NCBI RefSeq assembly: GCF_002252675.1
Contig: NZ_NQKY01000010.1
Coordinates: 35,488-99,487, forward strand
Source: Synechococcus sp. BO 8801
GTDB lineage: Bacteria; Cyanobacteriota; Cyanobacteriia; PCC-6307; Cyanobiaceae
Length of the DNA: 64,000 bases
Direction: 5' to 3'
The notes below the pieces were generated by a model that had not been told where the DNA came from, made no database searches, and worked only from the letters and a program-made list of their open reading frames with translations. Of the stretch, positions 10,367-17,956 are shown piece after piece. The translations under genes and the position numbers were made by a program. Within the stretch, counting starts at the first letter, position 1, and every line of letters begins with the position of its first letter.

Positions 10367-12153
10367 CAGTAGTGGTTGCCCACCTTGCGGTGATGCACGG
10401 CCGTGGCGGCGGTGGTGTCGGCCACGTTGCCCTCCTCCACCACCGCGTAGATGATCCAGTGGTCAGGGCCTTCCATGCGCTGGGTCACCCGGCAGCCCAG
10501 GTAGGCCAGGGCATCCCCCAGAACCGGTCCACCGGCGGCCACGCCCTCGAGGACGCTCACGCCGGCGAAGCGGTCGGCGCCCGGTGGGAAGCGGCGCAGG
10601 AAATGGCGCAGCAGGGGCTGGTGGTTGTCCTCCCGCAGCACGTTGAGCACGAAACGGTCGTCCACCTGCATCAGGGCCTCGATGGCCCGGTCCTTGGCGA
10701 CCGCCACCGTGAGCCCCGGCGGATCGAAGCTCGCCTGGCTCACCCAGCTGGCCACCATGGCGCCGCTGCGGCTGCCGGCCTCGTCGTCCTGGCGGGCCGT
10801 GACGATGTACAGCCCGCCGCTGAGGCGCCCCAGGGCCTTGTCCAGATCCCCATCGATGGCCTTCATGGCGGCGATGGTCTTGGCCTTGGTGAGCAGCTGC
10901 CCCAGGTCGGTGCCGGCCTCCTCGCAGCGCTGGTAGTCGGCGCCACCGGGAACCTGGCGGATGCGCAGGGGCTCGAACGCCCATTTCTGGCCCAGGTTGC
11001 GCAGCTGGCCGGCCAGGGTGTCGATCGGCTCGTCGTTGCCGCCGAAGGCGTCGTAGCAGCCCACCCACTGCTTGGGATGGAGGGCCGCCAGCAGGGTGCC
11101 GATGGCCGTCTGCAGGTCGGCGTCGGGGGAGGCCGGCCAGGTGGGAACCACCACGGCACTGGCCTCACCGACCAGGGCGGCAAGCTCCTGGGCGTCGGTG
11201 GCGCGCAGATCGACGAGCTGGACCTGGCCGGAGGCTTTGCCGACGCCCCGGGCGATGGCCTGGCTGAGCCGGTCGCAGAAGCCGTACTGGCTGATGTAAC
11301 AGACAGCCGCGTAGGCCTCGCCGGCGCTGCGCTGGCCGCTCCAGTCGCGGTAGTCGCCGACCCAGAGGGGCAGGTGGTCCCGCAGCAGGGGGCCATGGCC
11401 CACGGCGATCGTGGTGATCTCCGGCAGCCCCTCCATGCGTTTGAGCGCCTGCAGAACGCTGCGGGCGTTGGGGGCCATCAGGCAGTCGTAGTAGAAGCGG
11501 AAATCCGGAGCAATGGCCCCCGGATCGACATCGAACAGGTCGTCGGAGCAGTAGTGGAGGCCGAAGGCGTCGCAGGTGTAGAGGAGGCCGGTGCCGTGGT
11601 CGAACGAGAAGATCGTGTCGGGCCAGTGCAGGTTCGGGGCACTGAGGAAGCTGAAGCGGTGTCCCACGCCGCTCTCGGGATGCACGCCCAGGTCGAGCTC
11701 CTCTCCGCTCTTGACGGCTCGGCTGCGGAAGGGGCGGTGCACCTGGTCCTGAAGGAACTGGATCGCCACCTTGGAGCCGACGATCTCGATGTCCGGATGG
11801 CGGTCGATCAGATCACCGATCAGGCCGGAATGGTCCGGCTCGGTGTGGGAGACGATCAGGTGATCGATCGCGGTGGGTTCGATCAGACCCTCGAGCAGGG
11901 GGATCCAGGTGTCACGGAACTTGGCGTGGCTGGTGTCGACCAGGGCCGTGCGCTCGCCCCGCACCAGGAAGGCGTTGTAGGTGGTGCCGTTGCGCAGGCC
12001 GAATTCGATGTCGAAGCGACTGCGGTCCCAGTCGAGGGAGCGGATCGCCGTGGTGTCGGCTGCGATCGGCTCGCACTGCAGGCTGAGCCGGGAGGCGGCG
12101 GCCCCCGCCGGGGACGGCAGGGTGGTCGGGGCGTCGGCGGTGCTGCTGCTCAT
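10366..12153 (-). CDS. flv3: Flavodiiron protein Flv3 (canonical di-iron site)
   Basis: Class C flavodiiron protein of 595 residues. The beta-lactamase-like domain has intact ligands in HTEPDHSG (H103, E105, D107, H108). A flavodoxin domain starts near AAVCYISQYG, and a flavin reductase domain carries ASWVSQASF. With Flv1 it forms the O2-photoreduction pair that protects photosystem I. The start is the ATG at 12153: an AAGGAG sequence lies 9 nt upstream, and the extra frame up to 12516 is not protein-like. It is first in a two-gene operon with flv1. Assignment to Flv3 rather than Flv4 rests on pairing with a degenerate partner and on neighbourhood. Confidence 0.93.
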   Translation of the reverse strand: MSSSTADAPTTLPSPAGAAASRLSLQCEPIAADTTAIRSLDWDRSRFDIEFGLRNGTTYNAFLVRGERTALVDTSHAKFRDTWIPLLEGLIEPTAIDHLIVSHTEPDHSGLIGDLIDRHPDIEIVGSKVAIQFLQDQVHRPFRSRAVKSGEELDLGVHPESGVGHRFSFLSAPNLHWPDTIFSFDHGTGLLYTCDAFGLHYCSDDLFDVDPGAIAPDFRFYYDCLMAPNARSVLQALKRMEGLPEITTIAVGHGPLLRDHLPLWVGDYRDWSGQRSAGEAYAAVCYISQYGFCDRLSQAIARGVGKASGQVQLVDLRATDAQELAALVGEASAVVVPTWPASPDADLQTAIGTLLAALHPKQWVGCYDAFGGNDEPIDTLAGQLRNLGQKWAFEPLRIRQVPGGADYQRCEEAGTDLGQLLTKAKTIAAMKAIDGDLDKALGRLSGGLYIVTARQDDEAGSRSGAMVASWVSQASFDPPGLTVAVAKDRAIEALMQVDDRFVLNVLREDNHQPLLRHFLRRFPPGADRFAGVSVLEGVAAGGPVLGDALAYLGCRVTQRMEGPDHWIIYAVVEEGNVADTTAATAVHHRKVGNHY

Positions 12154-12162
12154 GGGGTCAGA

Positions 12163-12168
12163 CTCCTT
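12163..12168 (-). promoter_or_regulatory. Ribosome-binding site that sets the flv3 start
   Basis: On the minus strand AAGGAG lies 9 nt before the ATG at 12153-12151. It is one of the few clear Shine-Dalgarno sequences in the window and decides the start against longer in-frame options. Confidence 0.7.
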
Positions 12169-12226
12169 CCGCAGACACAAGACTTTAGGCAGGCAGGTTG
12201 GTTTTGGGTCTGTTAGACAAAGCGAG

Positions 12227-12262
12227 GGTATCCCGAAGAACCCTGGTATCCCGAGGAACCCT
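12227..12262. repeat. Two tandem 18-bp units upstream of flv3
   Basis: ggtatcccgaagaaccct (12227-12244) is followed directly by ggtatcccgaggaaccct (12245-12262), one mismatch. The pair lies 74-109 bases upstream of the flv3 ATG and 38 bases upstream of the divergent PilZ gene. This is a plausible place for tandem regulator sites, though slippage alone could make it. Confidence 0.7.
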
Positions 12263-12300
12263 GGAGAATGATCAGAACCATTCCGAGGTCGAGTCGATAG

Positions 12301-12666
12301 GTGGCCACCGGAGACCTGGAACGGTTTCAGGAGTCCTTCAGGCGCCTCGAGAAGCGCCTGGAGGAGGCCTCGCGCGCCGACCGGTACAAGCCTCCGACGG
12401 GCCTGGCCACGGCCCGCCTCCATCTCGCATCGATGCAACCCGCCGAAGGGGTGTTCGCCGAGGTGCTTGACCTGAGTGCCGATGGTCTGAGGATCGCCAT
12501 CGAGGCTGGTCACCATCCCGCCGTCGGCCAGCCCTGCAGCGTGGTGGTGGGGGATGGGGAGGGAGAGACCTACGACCTTCAGGGCACGATCCGGTGGATC
12601 GAAGCCACCAGCTACATCTCGGTCATCGGTCTCTCCCTCGATTCCGCCCAGCGCCTCGAGGCCTGA
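12301..12666 (+). CDS. PilZ-domain protein
   Basis: 121 residues with a single PilZ-type beta-barrel domain. The second half of the c-di-GMP signature is visible as DLSADG (57-62), fitting the D/NxSxxG motif. A basic stretch RADRYKPP (25-32) may stand in for the RxxxR half but is not a clean match, so ligand binding is uncertain. The N-terminus is a charged helix (ERFQESFRRLEKRLEEASR). GTG at 12301 is the start. It is divergent from flv3 and convergent with Hsp20. Likely a cytoplasmic c-di-GMP effector or a degenerate relative. Confidence 0.7.
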   Translation: MATGDLERFQESFRRLEKRLEEASRADRYKPPTGLATARLHLASMQPAEGVFAEVLDLSADGLRIAIEAGHHPAVGQPCSVVVGDGEGETYDLQGTIRWIEATSYISVIGLSLDSAQRLEA

Positions 12667-12671
12667 GGGCC

Positions 12672-13106
12672 TCAGTCGGCCACCTTCACGCTGACCGTCG
12701 TCAGGGACTGCGCCTTGGGCGCCGTCACGGTCAACAGGCCATCGCGGTAGTGGGCTTCGAGGGCGTCACGCTGGATGCCGCCGGGGAAGCGGAAGCTGCG
12801 GCTCCAGGTGCCGTAGCGGAACTCGCTCAGCAGCGGGGCGCGGCGGCGGCCTTCCGCGGCCGGGGCCTCGCCGTTGCCGGCCTCAGGGATGGCTGGCGGC
12901 TGGCAGCGGCGCTCGGCACTGATGATCAGGGACCGGTCCGTGGCCTTGACGTCGATGGAGCCGCGGTCGACGCCGGGGAGCTCGAGGGCAATGGTGTAGC
13001 TGTCCTCGGTTTCGTGGATCTCGGCGGCGGGAACACGCTCGGCCGTCTGCAGCTGTTGCTCCAGCCGGTCGAACAGATCGAAGGGGGAGGGATGAAGCGT
13101 GCGCAT
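12672..13106 (-). CDS. Small heat shock protein, Hsp20 / alpha-crystallin family
   Basis: 144 residues, ATP-independent holdase. The alpha-crystallin domain starts at about residue 35, with YTIALELPGVDRGSIDVKA and a later GIQRDALEAHYRDGLLTVTAP, matching the L-P-G-V and the G-L-L/V-T-V/I hallmarks. Between them is an insert rich in Glu, Ala and Arg. The C-terminal I/V-x-I/V anchor could be VSVKV. Start ATG 13106. About 135 bases of free sequence precede it; no CIRCE element was recognised there. Confidence 0.9.
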   Translation of the reverse strand: MRTLHPSPFDLFDRLEQQLQTAERVPAAEIHETEDSYTIALELPGVDRGSIDVKATDRSLIISAERRCQPPAIPEAGNGEAPAAEGRRRAPLLSEFRYGTWSRSFRFPGGIQRDALEAHYRDGLLTVTAPKAQSLTTVSVKVAD

Positions 13107-13243
13107 GGTTGGTGCTTCCGAAGGGAGCGACGGGGATGGTCGGGTGAGGAACCACCCGTCCGATCAATGTGCCCGCCTTGCCTGTGGACTTGGAGGGGGA
13201 GAACCGCCGCGGCAGGTTCGGTCCCCCGGACCGGGTTCGGCCC

Positions 13244-13765
13244 CTACGCCAGAGGGGGCGGAGAACCGGAACGGGGCGGCTCCAGCCACCACCAGCGGCC
13301 GAAGGCGGCCGCCTGGCCGCAGGGCTGGCCGCCCCGGTCCCGCAGGGTCCACAGCCGGGCGTTCTCGATCCGGAAGCGGCGCCCGCCGCTGTCGATACGG
13401 ATGCCGCCGTAGCCCTCGAGGGCTTCGACCCTGCGGGCCCGCTCAAGGGCGAGGGCCCGGCTCTGCCGTTCGGCCGGCTCCGCCGTGAGCCGCGAGGGCA
13501 GGCCCACCATGGCGCCCCAGGGGCGGCGCCACAGCACCAGGGCGGCCCGGTTGGCGTAGATCAGCCGGGGATCGGCGCCGCCGTCATGGGCCAGCACGAC
13601 GGTGGCGGCCACGAACAGTTCCTGGGCCGCCTGCAGGGGCGAGAGGCCGGCCGAAACGCCGGCGAGCAGCGGGCGGCCGAAGGCCAGCCGGTGGCCCTCG
13701 ATCAGGCGCCCGGCGGTGGCGATGGCGTCCTGGCTCAGCCAGGGGGGTGGTTCCGGCGGTGGGAT
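13244..13765 (-). CDS. MEKHLA-domain protein with a non-standard start codon
   Basis: The MEKHLA domain is a PAS-like domain known from cyanobacteria and plants. The recognisable part, ADPRLIYANRAALVLW, LPSRLTAEPAERQSRA and RFRIENARLWTL, reads from GTG 13612 downward. The same frame continues upstream without a stop to 13804. That added stretch is clearly family-like: PPWLSQDAIATAGRLIEGHR then LAFGRPLLAGVSAGLSPLQA. It contains no ATG, GTG or TTG, so translation must begin at another codon (CTG or ATC) or by coupling to the HpsJ-like gene, whose stop is at 13776. I set the 5' end at the ATC at 13765 as a working limit (173 aa). Function is unknown. Confidence 0.7.
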   Translation of the reverse strand: MPPPEPPPWLSQDAIATAGRLIEGHRLAFGRPLLAGVSAGLSPLQAAQELFVAATVVLAHDGGADPRLIYANRAALVLWRRPWGAMVGLPSRLTAEPAERQSRALALERARRVEALEGYGGIRIDSGGRRFRIENARLWTLRDRGGQPCGQAAAFGRWWWLEPPRSGSPPPLA

Positions 13766-13775
13766 GGCTCGGGCC

Positions 13776-14654
13776 TCAGCGGCGGGGCTCGTTCTCGTCA
13801 GGCATCATCATCCGCATGGCCGCGTCCAGCTCCGGCGGGGCCTGATGCCGCCTGCTTGCAAAGGAGGAGAGCAGCCGGCCGGAGAGCACGTTCTGGAGCA
13901 GGGTGGGCTGGGCGGCGAAGCGCTTGCCGATCGCGGCGAAGCAGCAGAAGAGCAGCACGGCGGCGAGGACATTCCTGGCCAGCTGCACGAACCAGTCGTT
14001 GAGCCGCCTCATGCCCAGGGCATCGGCGCTGTTCTGGTAGCGCTTGATGAAGGGATTGAGGTCGTTGCTGAGCCTGGTTTTGACGGCGTCCAGGGGCAGG
14101 TCGATGGAGGGGGGAAGGTTCGGGGCCTGGCCTGGCAGCAGCCGCATGGCCCGGAGGATGTCGTCGTAGGAGCGGGCGCTTTCGATGGCCCGGGTGGTGG
14201 CGATGTAGGCGTTCAGCTCCCGGGTGTCGTTGGCCCTGAACTGGCGCAGCAGGCTGATGCCGCTGTAGACCTGCACAGGGATCAGCAGCAGGAAGCCGAA
14301 GGCGATCCAGAAGCTCAGGCGCCGCATCAGCACCACCCGGCCCTGGATCGTCGTCGAGGCGGGATCGATGAGCCTGGCGAGCAGCAGCAGGATCGCGCCG
14401 ACCATGGCGATCGGGCCCGAGGCGAGCAGCTTGTCGCCCACCGCCTGGAGCCAGAGGGGATCGATCAGGCGCACCGGCCAGGCGGAGGCGGCCAGGCCCA
14501 CCAGGAACAGGACGAACAGCAGGATCGCCCCCCAGTGGAGGGCCATGGCGACCTCCTCGCCATAGTTCTCGCTGAAGGTCCGCTCCGCGCCGGCGCGGGG
14601 GTGGGGCTCGGGATGGCGGTCGGCCGTGGGCTGGGGGTCGGCGTGGGGGCTCAT
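13776..14654 (-). CDS. HpsJ-like membrane protein, copy 2
   Basis: 292 residues with the same plan as the copy at 7.6-8.5 kb: three hydrophobic segments in the first half (about 37-60, 76-95, 108-131), a soluble central part, and a fourth near residues 225-247. The shared phrase is a membrane helix beginning AFGFLLLIP(V/L)(Q/N)VY(S/A). Here the N-terminus is longer and hydrophilic (PHADPQPTADRHPEP). It lies downstream of DUF1194 copy 2 on the same strand, beyond a terminator. The MEKHLA frame follows directly. Role inferred from family association with exosortase systems; otherwise unknown. Confidence 0.65.
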   Translation of the reverse strand: MSPHADPQPTADRHPEPHPRAGAERTFSENYGEEVAMALHWGAILLFVLFLVGLAASAWPVRLIDPLWLQAVGDKLLASGPIAMVGAILLLLARLIDPASTTIQGRVVLMRRLSFWIAFGFLLLIPVQVYSGISLLRQFRANDTRELNAYIATTRAIESARSYDDILRAMRLLPGQAPNLPPSIDLPLDAVKTRLSNDLNPFIKRYQNSADALGMRRLNDWFVQLARNVLAAVLLFCCFAAIGKRFAAQPTLLQNVLSGRLLSSFASRRHQAPPELDAAMRMMMPDENEPRR

Positions 14655-14708
14655 GGGAAGGAAAGGGCTCAGGTTGAGCGAGGGGGTGCCGATAGCCAGG
14701 GGGCACCG

Positions 14709-14737
14709 AAAAAAAAGCCCGGCACGGGGCCGGGCTT
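14709..14737 (-). terminator. Rho-independent terminator after DUF1194 copy 2
   Basis: A perfect 9-bp stem, aagcccggc (14715-14723) with gccgggctt (14729-14737), loop acggg. On the minus strand it runs into eight T residues (A-run at 14709-14716). It is the cleanest terminator in the window and ends the gene that stops at 14761. Confidence 0.9.
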
Positions 14738-14760
14738 GGTGGTCTGCCGGCCGGAGCGGA

Positions 14761-15651
14761 TCAGGCCTGATGCAGGTTGGCGGTGTGGATGCGGCGGCGC
14801 AGCTTGCGGGAGAACCCGAAGGCGGCGGCGGCGCCCAGAACGGGCAGGGGGCCGGGCACCGAGTCCTCGGGACCGGGACCCACCTCGCGGATCAGCTTGT
14901 TGGTGATCGCTGTCTCGAAGGTGTCGAAGTCGTTGGCGGTCTCGACGAAGCCCGCCTTGGTGTCGCCATTGGCGGGTGTCGCCACATTGGCCGTCAGGAA
15001 GCCGCTGGCGGTGTTCCCGACACCCAGACCGTTGATGATGATGCCGCTGGCGACGGCCTGCGCCCTGCGGGTCTGGGCACACTGGGCCTCGTTCACGCCC
15101 GGCCCGCAGGCGTCCACATTGCCCACGCCATCGGTGGAGATGTCGATCACTCGGCCGCTGGCACGAGTCGTCTCGAAGGCGTTGGTATTGATGGCCGTGA
15201 TGGCGGCCAGCATGCCGCAGTCGATGCAGGTGGAGCTACCGATGCCGCCCTGACGGCCCATGCCCTGGAGGGCGGTGATGAAGCTGTTCAGGGAGGTGCC
15301 GCCATTGATACCGTCCGTGGTGAGGTCGGTGATGTGCTTCCAGTCGATGGCGAGGGTCGGAGCGGCCACCTCGGACCACTGGCCGACGGCGATGGCCAGG
15401 CCACCGCGTCCGAAGGCGAACGTTTCGGCGATTTTCGCCTGGACGGCGGCGTCCTGGAAGGCGCTCACGTAGCCGCCCTTGTACAGGGCGAATTCGCTGC
15501 TGTTGATGCTGCCGGAGACATCCAGCGACAGGAACAGCTCCTGGAAGACGTTGGTGACGGCGTGGGCCGGCTGGGAGGTGCCGAACAGGCCGATGGCGAC
15601 GGCCGCAGCGGCCGCTCCTCCCCGGAGCAGGGGCTTGAGGGTGGATCTCAT
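14761..15651 (-). CDS. Exported DUF1194 (vWA-like) protein with PEP-CTERM-like tail, copy 2
   Basis: 296 residues. Signal peptide 1-31 (RSTLKPLLRGG then an Ala-rich core, ending QPAHA). DUF1194 vWA-like domain with MIDAS DVSGS (D44, S46, S48) and DISTDG. Four cysteines sit in the later half, two of them spaced as CIDC. The C-terminus has VPGPLPVLG, a hydrophobic run and RKLRRR, nearly identical to the tail of copy 1 while the rest has diverged. ATG 15651 is chosen because it begins a proper signal peptide; the frame opens earlier at 15783. Expected to be sorted to the envelope by an exosortase-like enzyme. Ligand unknown. Confidence 0.8.
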   Translation of the reverse strand: MRSTLKPLLRGGAAAAAVAIGLFGTSQPAHAVTNVFQELFLSLDVSGSINSSEFALYKGGYVSAFQDAAVQAKIAETFAFGRGGLAIAVGQWSEVAAPTLAIDWKHITDLTTDGINGGTSLNSFITALQGMGRQGGIGSSTCIDCGMLAAITAINTNAFETTRASGRVIDISTDGVGNVDACGPGVNEAQCAQTRRAQAVASGIIINGLGVGNTASGFLTANVATPANGDTKAGFVETANDFDTFETAITNKLIREVGPGPEDSVPGPLPVLGAAAAFGFSRKLRRRIHTANLHQA

Positions 15652-15753
15652 GGCGGATGGGATGGGGGGACGGTGTGGTGCTCCGGATGACCGGAGCCTG
15701 CCTGAGGACAGACAGTGCACAGGGCCTCCAGGGAGGTGAGCGACCAACGCCTG

Positions 15754-15812
15754 AAACTTAGCAGCGGGTGATAGAACTCTCACCCAACCGTCATAAACTT
15801 AACACCGGATGA
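15754..15812 (-). promoter_or_regulatory. Direct repeat pair upstream of DUF1194 copy 2
   Basis: aaacttagcagcgggtga (15754-15771) and aaacttaacaccggatga (15795-15812) match at 15 of 18 positions and start 41 bp apart, about four helical turns. They lie 100-160 bases upstream of the DUF1194 copy 2 ATG in a locally AT-rich stretch. An inverted gggtga / tcaccc pair (15766-15771 and 15780-15785) overlaps. Candidate activator or repressor sites. Confidence 0.45.
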
Positions 15813-15837
15813 ATTCGGCCCTCCCCTGGGCCGCGCC

Positions 15838-16704
15838 TCAGTCGTCGCTGTCGTTACCCGTGGCCATCGCCCGCACCATCGCCTGCTGGGCCATGGCCGT
15901 GCCGTGGGCCTTGAGCCGCTCGAGGAAGAGCCGGTTGGCCTCTGGGAAGCGGGGCTCCTCCGCCAGTGGCAGGGGACCGGCGCCATCGAGGCCGGATTCC
16001 CCCTCCATGGCCGGGGTGATCACCACCAGATCGGGATCGAGGGGGGCGTCGTAGCGCCACCAGCGGGCCGGGTCGGCGATGGCCGGATGGATCGGATGGG
16101 GGGCGTGCTCCAGGGGGGCGGCCACCCCCTCCCGGCGGCGCTTGGCCAGGTCACCCAGCAGCTGGCTGCGGGTGCGGCCGCGCAGCTGGAACAGCACGAA
16201 GGGGTCCTCGCTGAAGCGGTCCCCCATCAGGTAGTAGACGGCGCTGATGTGCTTGCAGGGGTTGGCCTTGTCGGGGCAGCTGCACTCGCTGCGCACCTCC
16301 TGGAGCTTGAACGGGAACAGGCGCTTGCCGCTGGCGGCGAAGGCCCGCTCGATGTCGGCGGGCATGATCCCCGCCAGCAGCTGGGCCGACCAGCGGGCCT
16401 TCTGGCTCAGGGCCTCCAGCACGTAGCCCCAGTCCTCGTCGTTGAGCACGTCGAGCCAGAGCTTCACCTTGTAGGGGTCCGGGTCGGTGCCCTGCACCCG
16501 GGCGTGGACCCGGCGCCCCTCGAAGCGGATCGAGACGAGGTTGCCCTCCCGGGCATAGGTCCAGGCACGCTCCAGGCGCTTCTTGAACCGATAGGAATGG
16601 ATCAGCTCCATCCACTGCTCCACCCACCAGGGCTGCTGCCCCAGGCCCTGCTGGCCCAGTTGCGTGGTGATGGCGCCGGAGGCGCCGGGGAAGGAGCTGG
16701 TCAT
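15838..16704 (-). CDS. SWIM zinc-finger protein
   Basis: 288 residues with a SWIM zinc-binding motif CSCPDKANPCKH (about residues 140-151, CxCx7CxH), a fold that binds nucleic acid or protein partners. The N-terminal region reads WWVEQWMELIHSYRFKKRLE and GRRVHARVQG, typical of SWIM proteins that accompany SNF2 helicases. The C-terminal third mentions WWRYDAPLDPDLVVI. Such genes commonly sit next to an SNF2 helicase. Here the helicase is 1.3 kb away on the same strand, with a desaturase inserted between. Start ATG 16704. Confidence 0.85.
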   Translation of the reverse strand: MTSSFPGASGAITTQLGQQGLGQQPWWVEQWMELIHSYRFKKRLERAWTYAREGNLVSIRFEGRRVHARVQGTDPDPYKVKLWLDVLNDEDWGYVLEALSQKARWSAQLLAGIMPADIERAFAASGKRLFPFKLQEVRSECSCPDKANPCKHISAVYYLMGDRFSEDPFVLFQLRGRTRSQLLGDLAKRRREGVAAPLEHAPHPIHPAIADPARWWRYDAPLDPDLVVITPAMEGESGLDGAGPLPLAEEPRFPEANRLFLERLKAHGTAMAQQAMVRAMATGNDSDD

Positions 16705-16774
16705 GCCGCCGGCCTCACGCGGCCCATCCTGCCGCCTGCCGGACCCACTGGCCTAGGTTGTCCCGACGCAGGGC

Positions 16775-17935
16775 GTGGAGTCCTTGAATCGCATCACGTT
16801 CGGCGCCGGCGACGGTTTTCAAAGTCTTCTCAGGACAAGGGTTCAGGATCACTTCGAGGCCACCGGGCAGGAGCGGCGCGATGCGCCGGCCATGGTGATC
16901 AAATCGGCCGTGATCCTGGCCTGGTTCGTCCTCACCTACGGGCTGCTGGTCTTCCGCGTCGGCAACACTCCGGGGGCGATCGCCCTGTCCGCCGTTCTGG
17001 GTCTGGCGATCGCCGCCATCGGCTTCAACATCCAGCACGACGGCGGCCACGGCGCCTACTCCCGCCACCGCTGGATCAACCGGGCCGCCGCCATGACCCT
17101 CGATCTGCTCGGTGGCAGCTCCCTGATCTGGGCCCACAAGCACAACGGGCTGCACCACACCTTCACCAACATCTCCGGCCACGACGACGACATCAACCTC
17201 GGCCTGATCGGTCGGCTCTCCCCCCACCAGCCCCACCGCTGGTGGCACCGCTGGCAGCACCTGTACCTCTGGCCCCTCTACGGGATGCTGCCCATCAAGT
17301 GGCAGTTCTTCGATGACTTCGCCGATCTGGCCGGCCGTGGCCGCGGCGACCATTCCCTGCCCCGCCTCGGCCCCGCCGACTGGGTGGTGTTCCTGGCCGG
17401 CAAGGCGATCTTCTTCTCCCTGGCGTTCGTCATCCCCCTTCAGTTCCATCCCGTCGGTGCGGTGATCGGCTGCTACCTGGTGACGGCGATGGTGCAGGGC
17501 GTCGTGCTGAGCGTGGTGTTCCAGCTGGCCCACTGCGTGGAGGAGGCCGATTTCCCCATGGCCGACCCCGCCAGCCCGGCCATGGGTCCCTGGGCCGGCC
17601 ATCAAGTGGCCACCACCGTCGACTTCAGCCGCTCCAACCCCCTGCTGAGCTGGTTGCTGGGGGGCCTGAACTTCCAGGTGGAACATCACCTGTTCCCCCA
17701 GATCAGTCACGTCCATTACCCCCAGATCTCCGCCATCGTCGAGCAGACCTGCCGCGACTGCCAGGTTCCCTTCCGCACCCACCCGTCCTTCCTGGCCGGT
17801 GTGGCCTCCCACTACCGCTGGCTGCGGCGCATGGGCCAGCCCCCTGCCGTGCCGGCCCTGCCCCTGCTGCTGCCGGTGATCGGGGAGAGCGCGGGACTCG
17901 CCCACCCCTCCGACGTCACCCTGGCCCGCCGCTGA
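16775..17935 (+). CDS. Front-end (delta-5/6-type) acyl-lipid desaturase
   Basis: 386-residue membrane desaturase. The boxes are HDGGH (about residues 89-93), HNGLHH (about 124-129) and QVEHH in FQVEHHLFP. Replacement of the first His of the third box by Gln is the signature of front-end desaturases such as DesD. No cytochrome b5 domain is fused, as in the bacterial enzymes. It would add a double bond between an existing one and the carboxyl end. The start is GTG 16775 or TTG 16784, both just before the conserved NRITF. It is divergent from the SWIM gene. Exact regiospecificity cannot be read. Confidence 0.85.
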   Translation: MESLNRITFGAGDGFQSLLRTRVQDHFEATGQERRDAPAMVIKSAVILAWFVLTYGLLVFRVGNTPGAIALSAVLGLAIAAIGFNIQHDGGHGAYSRHRWINRAAAMTLDLLGGSSLIWAHKHNGLHHTFTNISGHDDDINLGLIGRLSPHQPHRWWHRWQHLYLWPLYGMLPIKWQFFDDFADLAGRGRGDHSLPRLGPADWVVFLAGKAIFFSLAFVIPLQFHPVGAVIGCYLVTAMVQGVVLSVVFQLAHCVEEADFPMADPASPAMGPWAGHQVATTVDFSRSNPLLSWLLGGLNFQVEHHLFPQISHVHYPQISAIVEQTCRDCQVPFRTHPSFLAGVASHYRWLRRMGQPPAVPALPLLLPVIGESAGLAHPSDVTLARR

Positions 17936-17956
17936 GGCCCCTCGCCGCGCCGCTCC

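Noticed and set aside
12154..12516. N-terminal extension of flv3 to 12516
   Set aside because: The ribosome-binding site and conserved start at 12153 fix the start; the extension covers the 18-bp repeat and the start of the divergent PilZ gene.
6513..15651. An exosortase gene inside the duplicated DUF1194/HpsJ region
   Set aside because: None of the intervening proteins (flv1, flv3, PilZ, Hsp20, MEKHLA) has exosortase features, so the enzyme must be encoded elsewhere if it exists.
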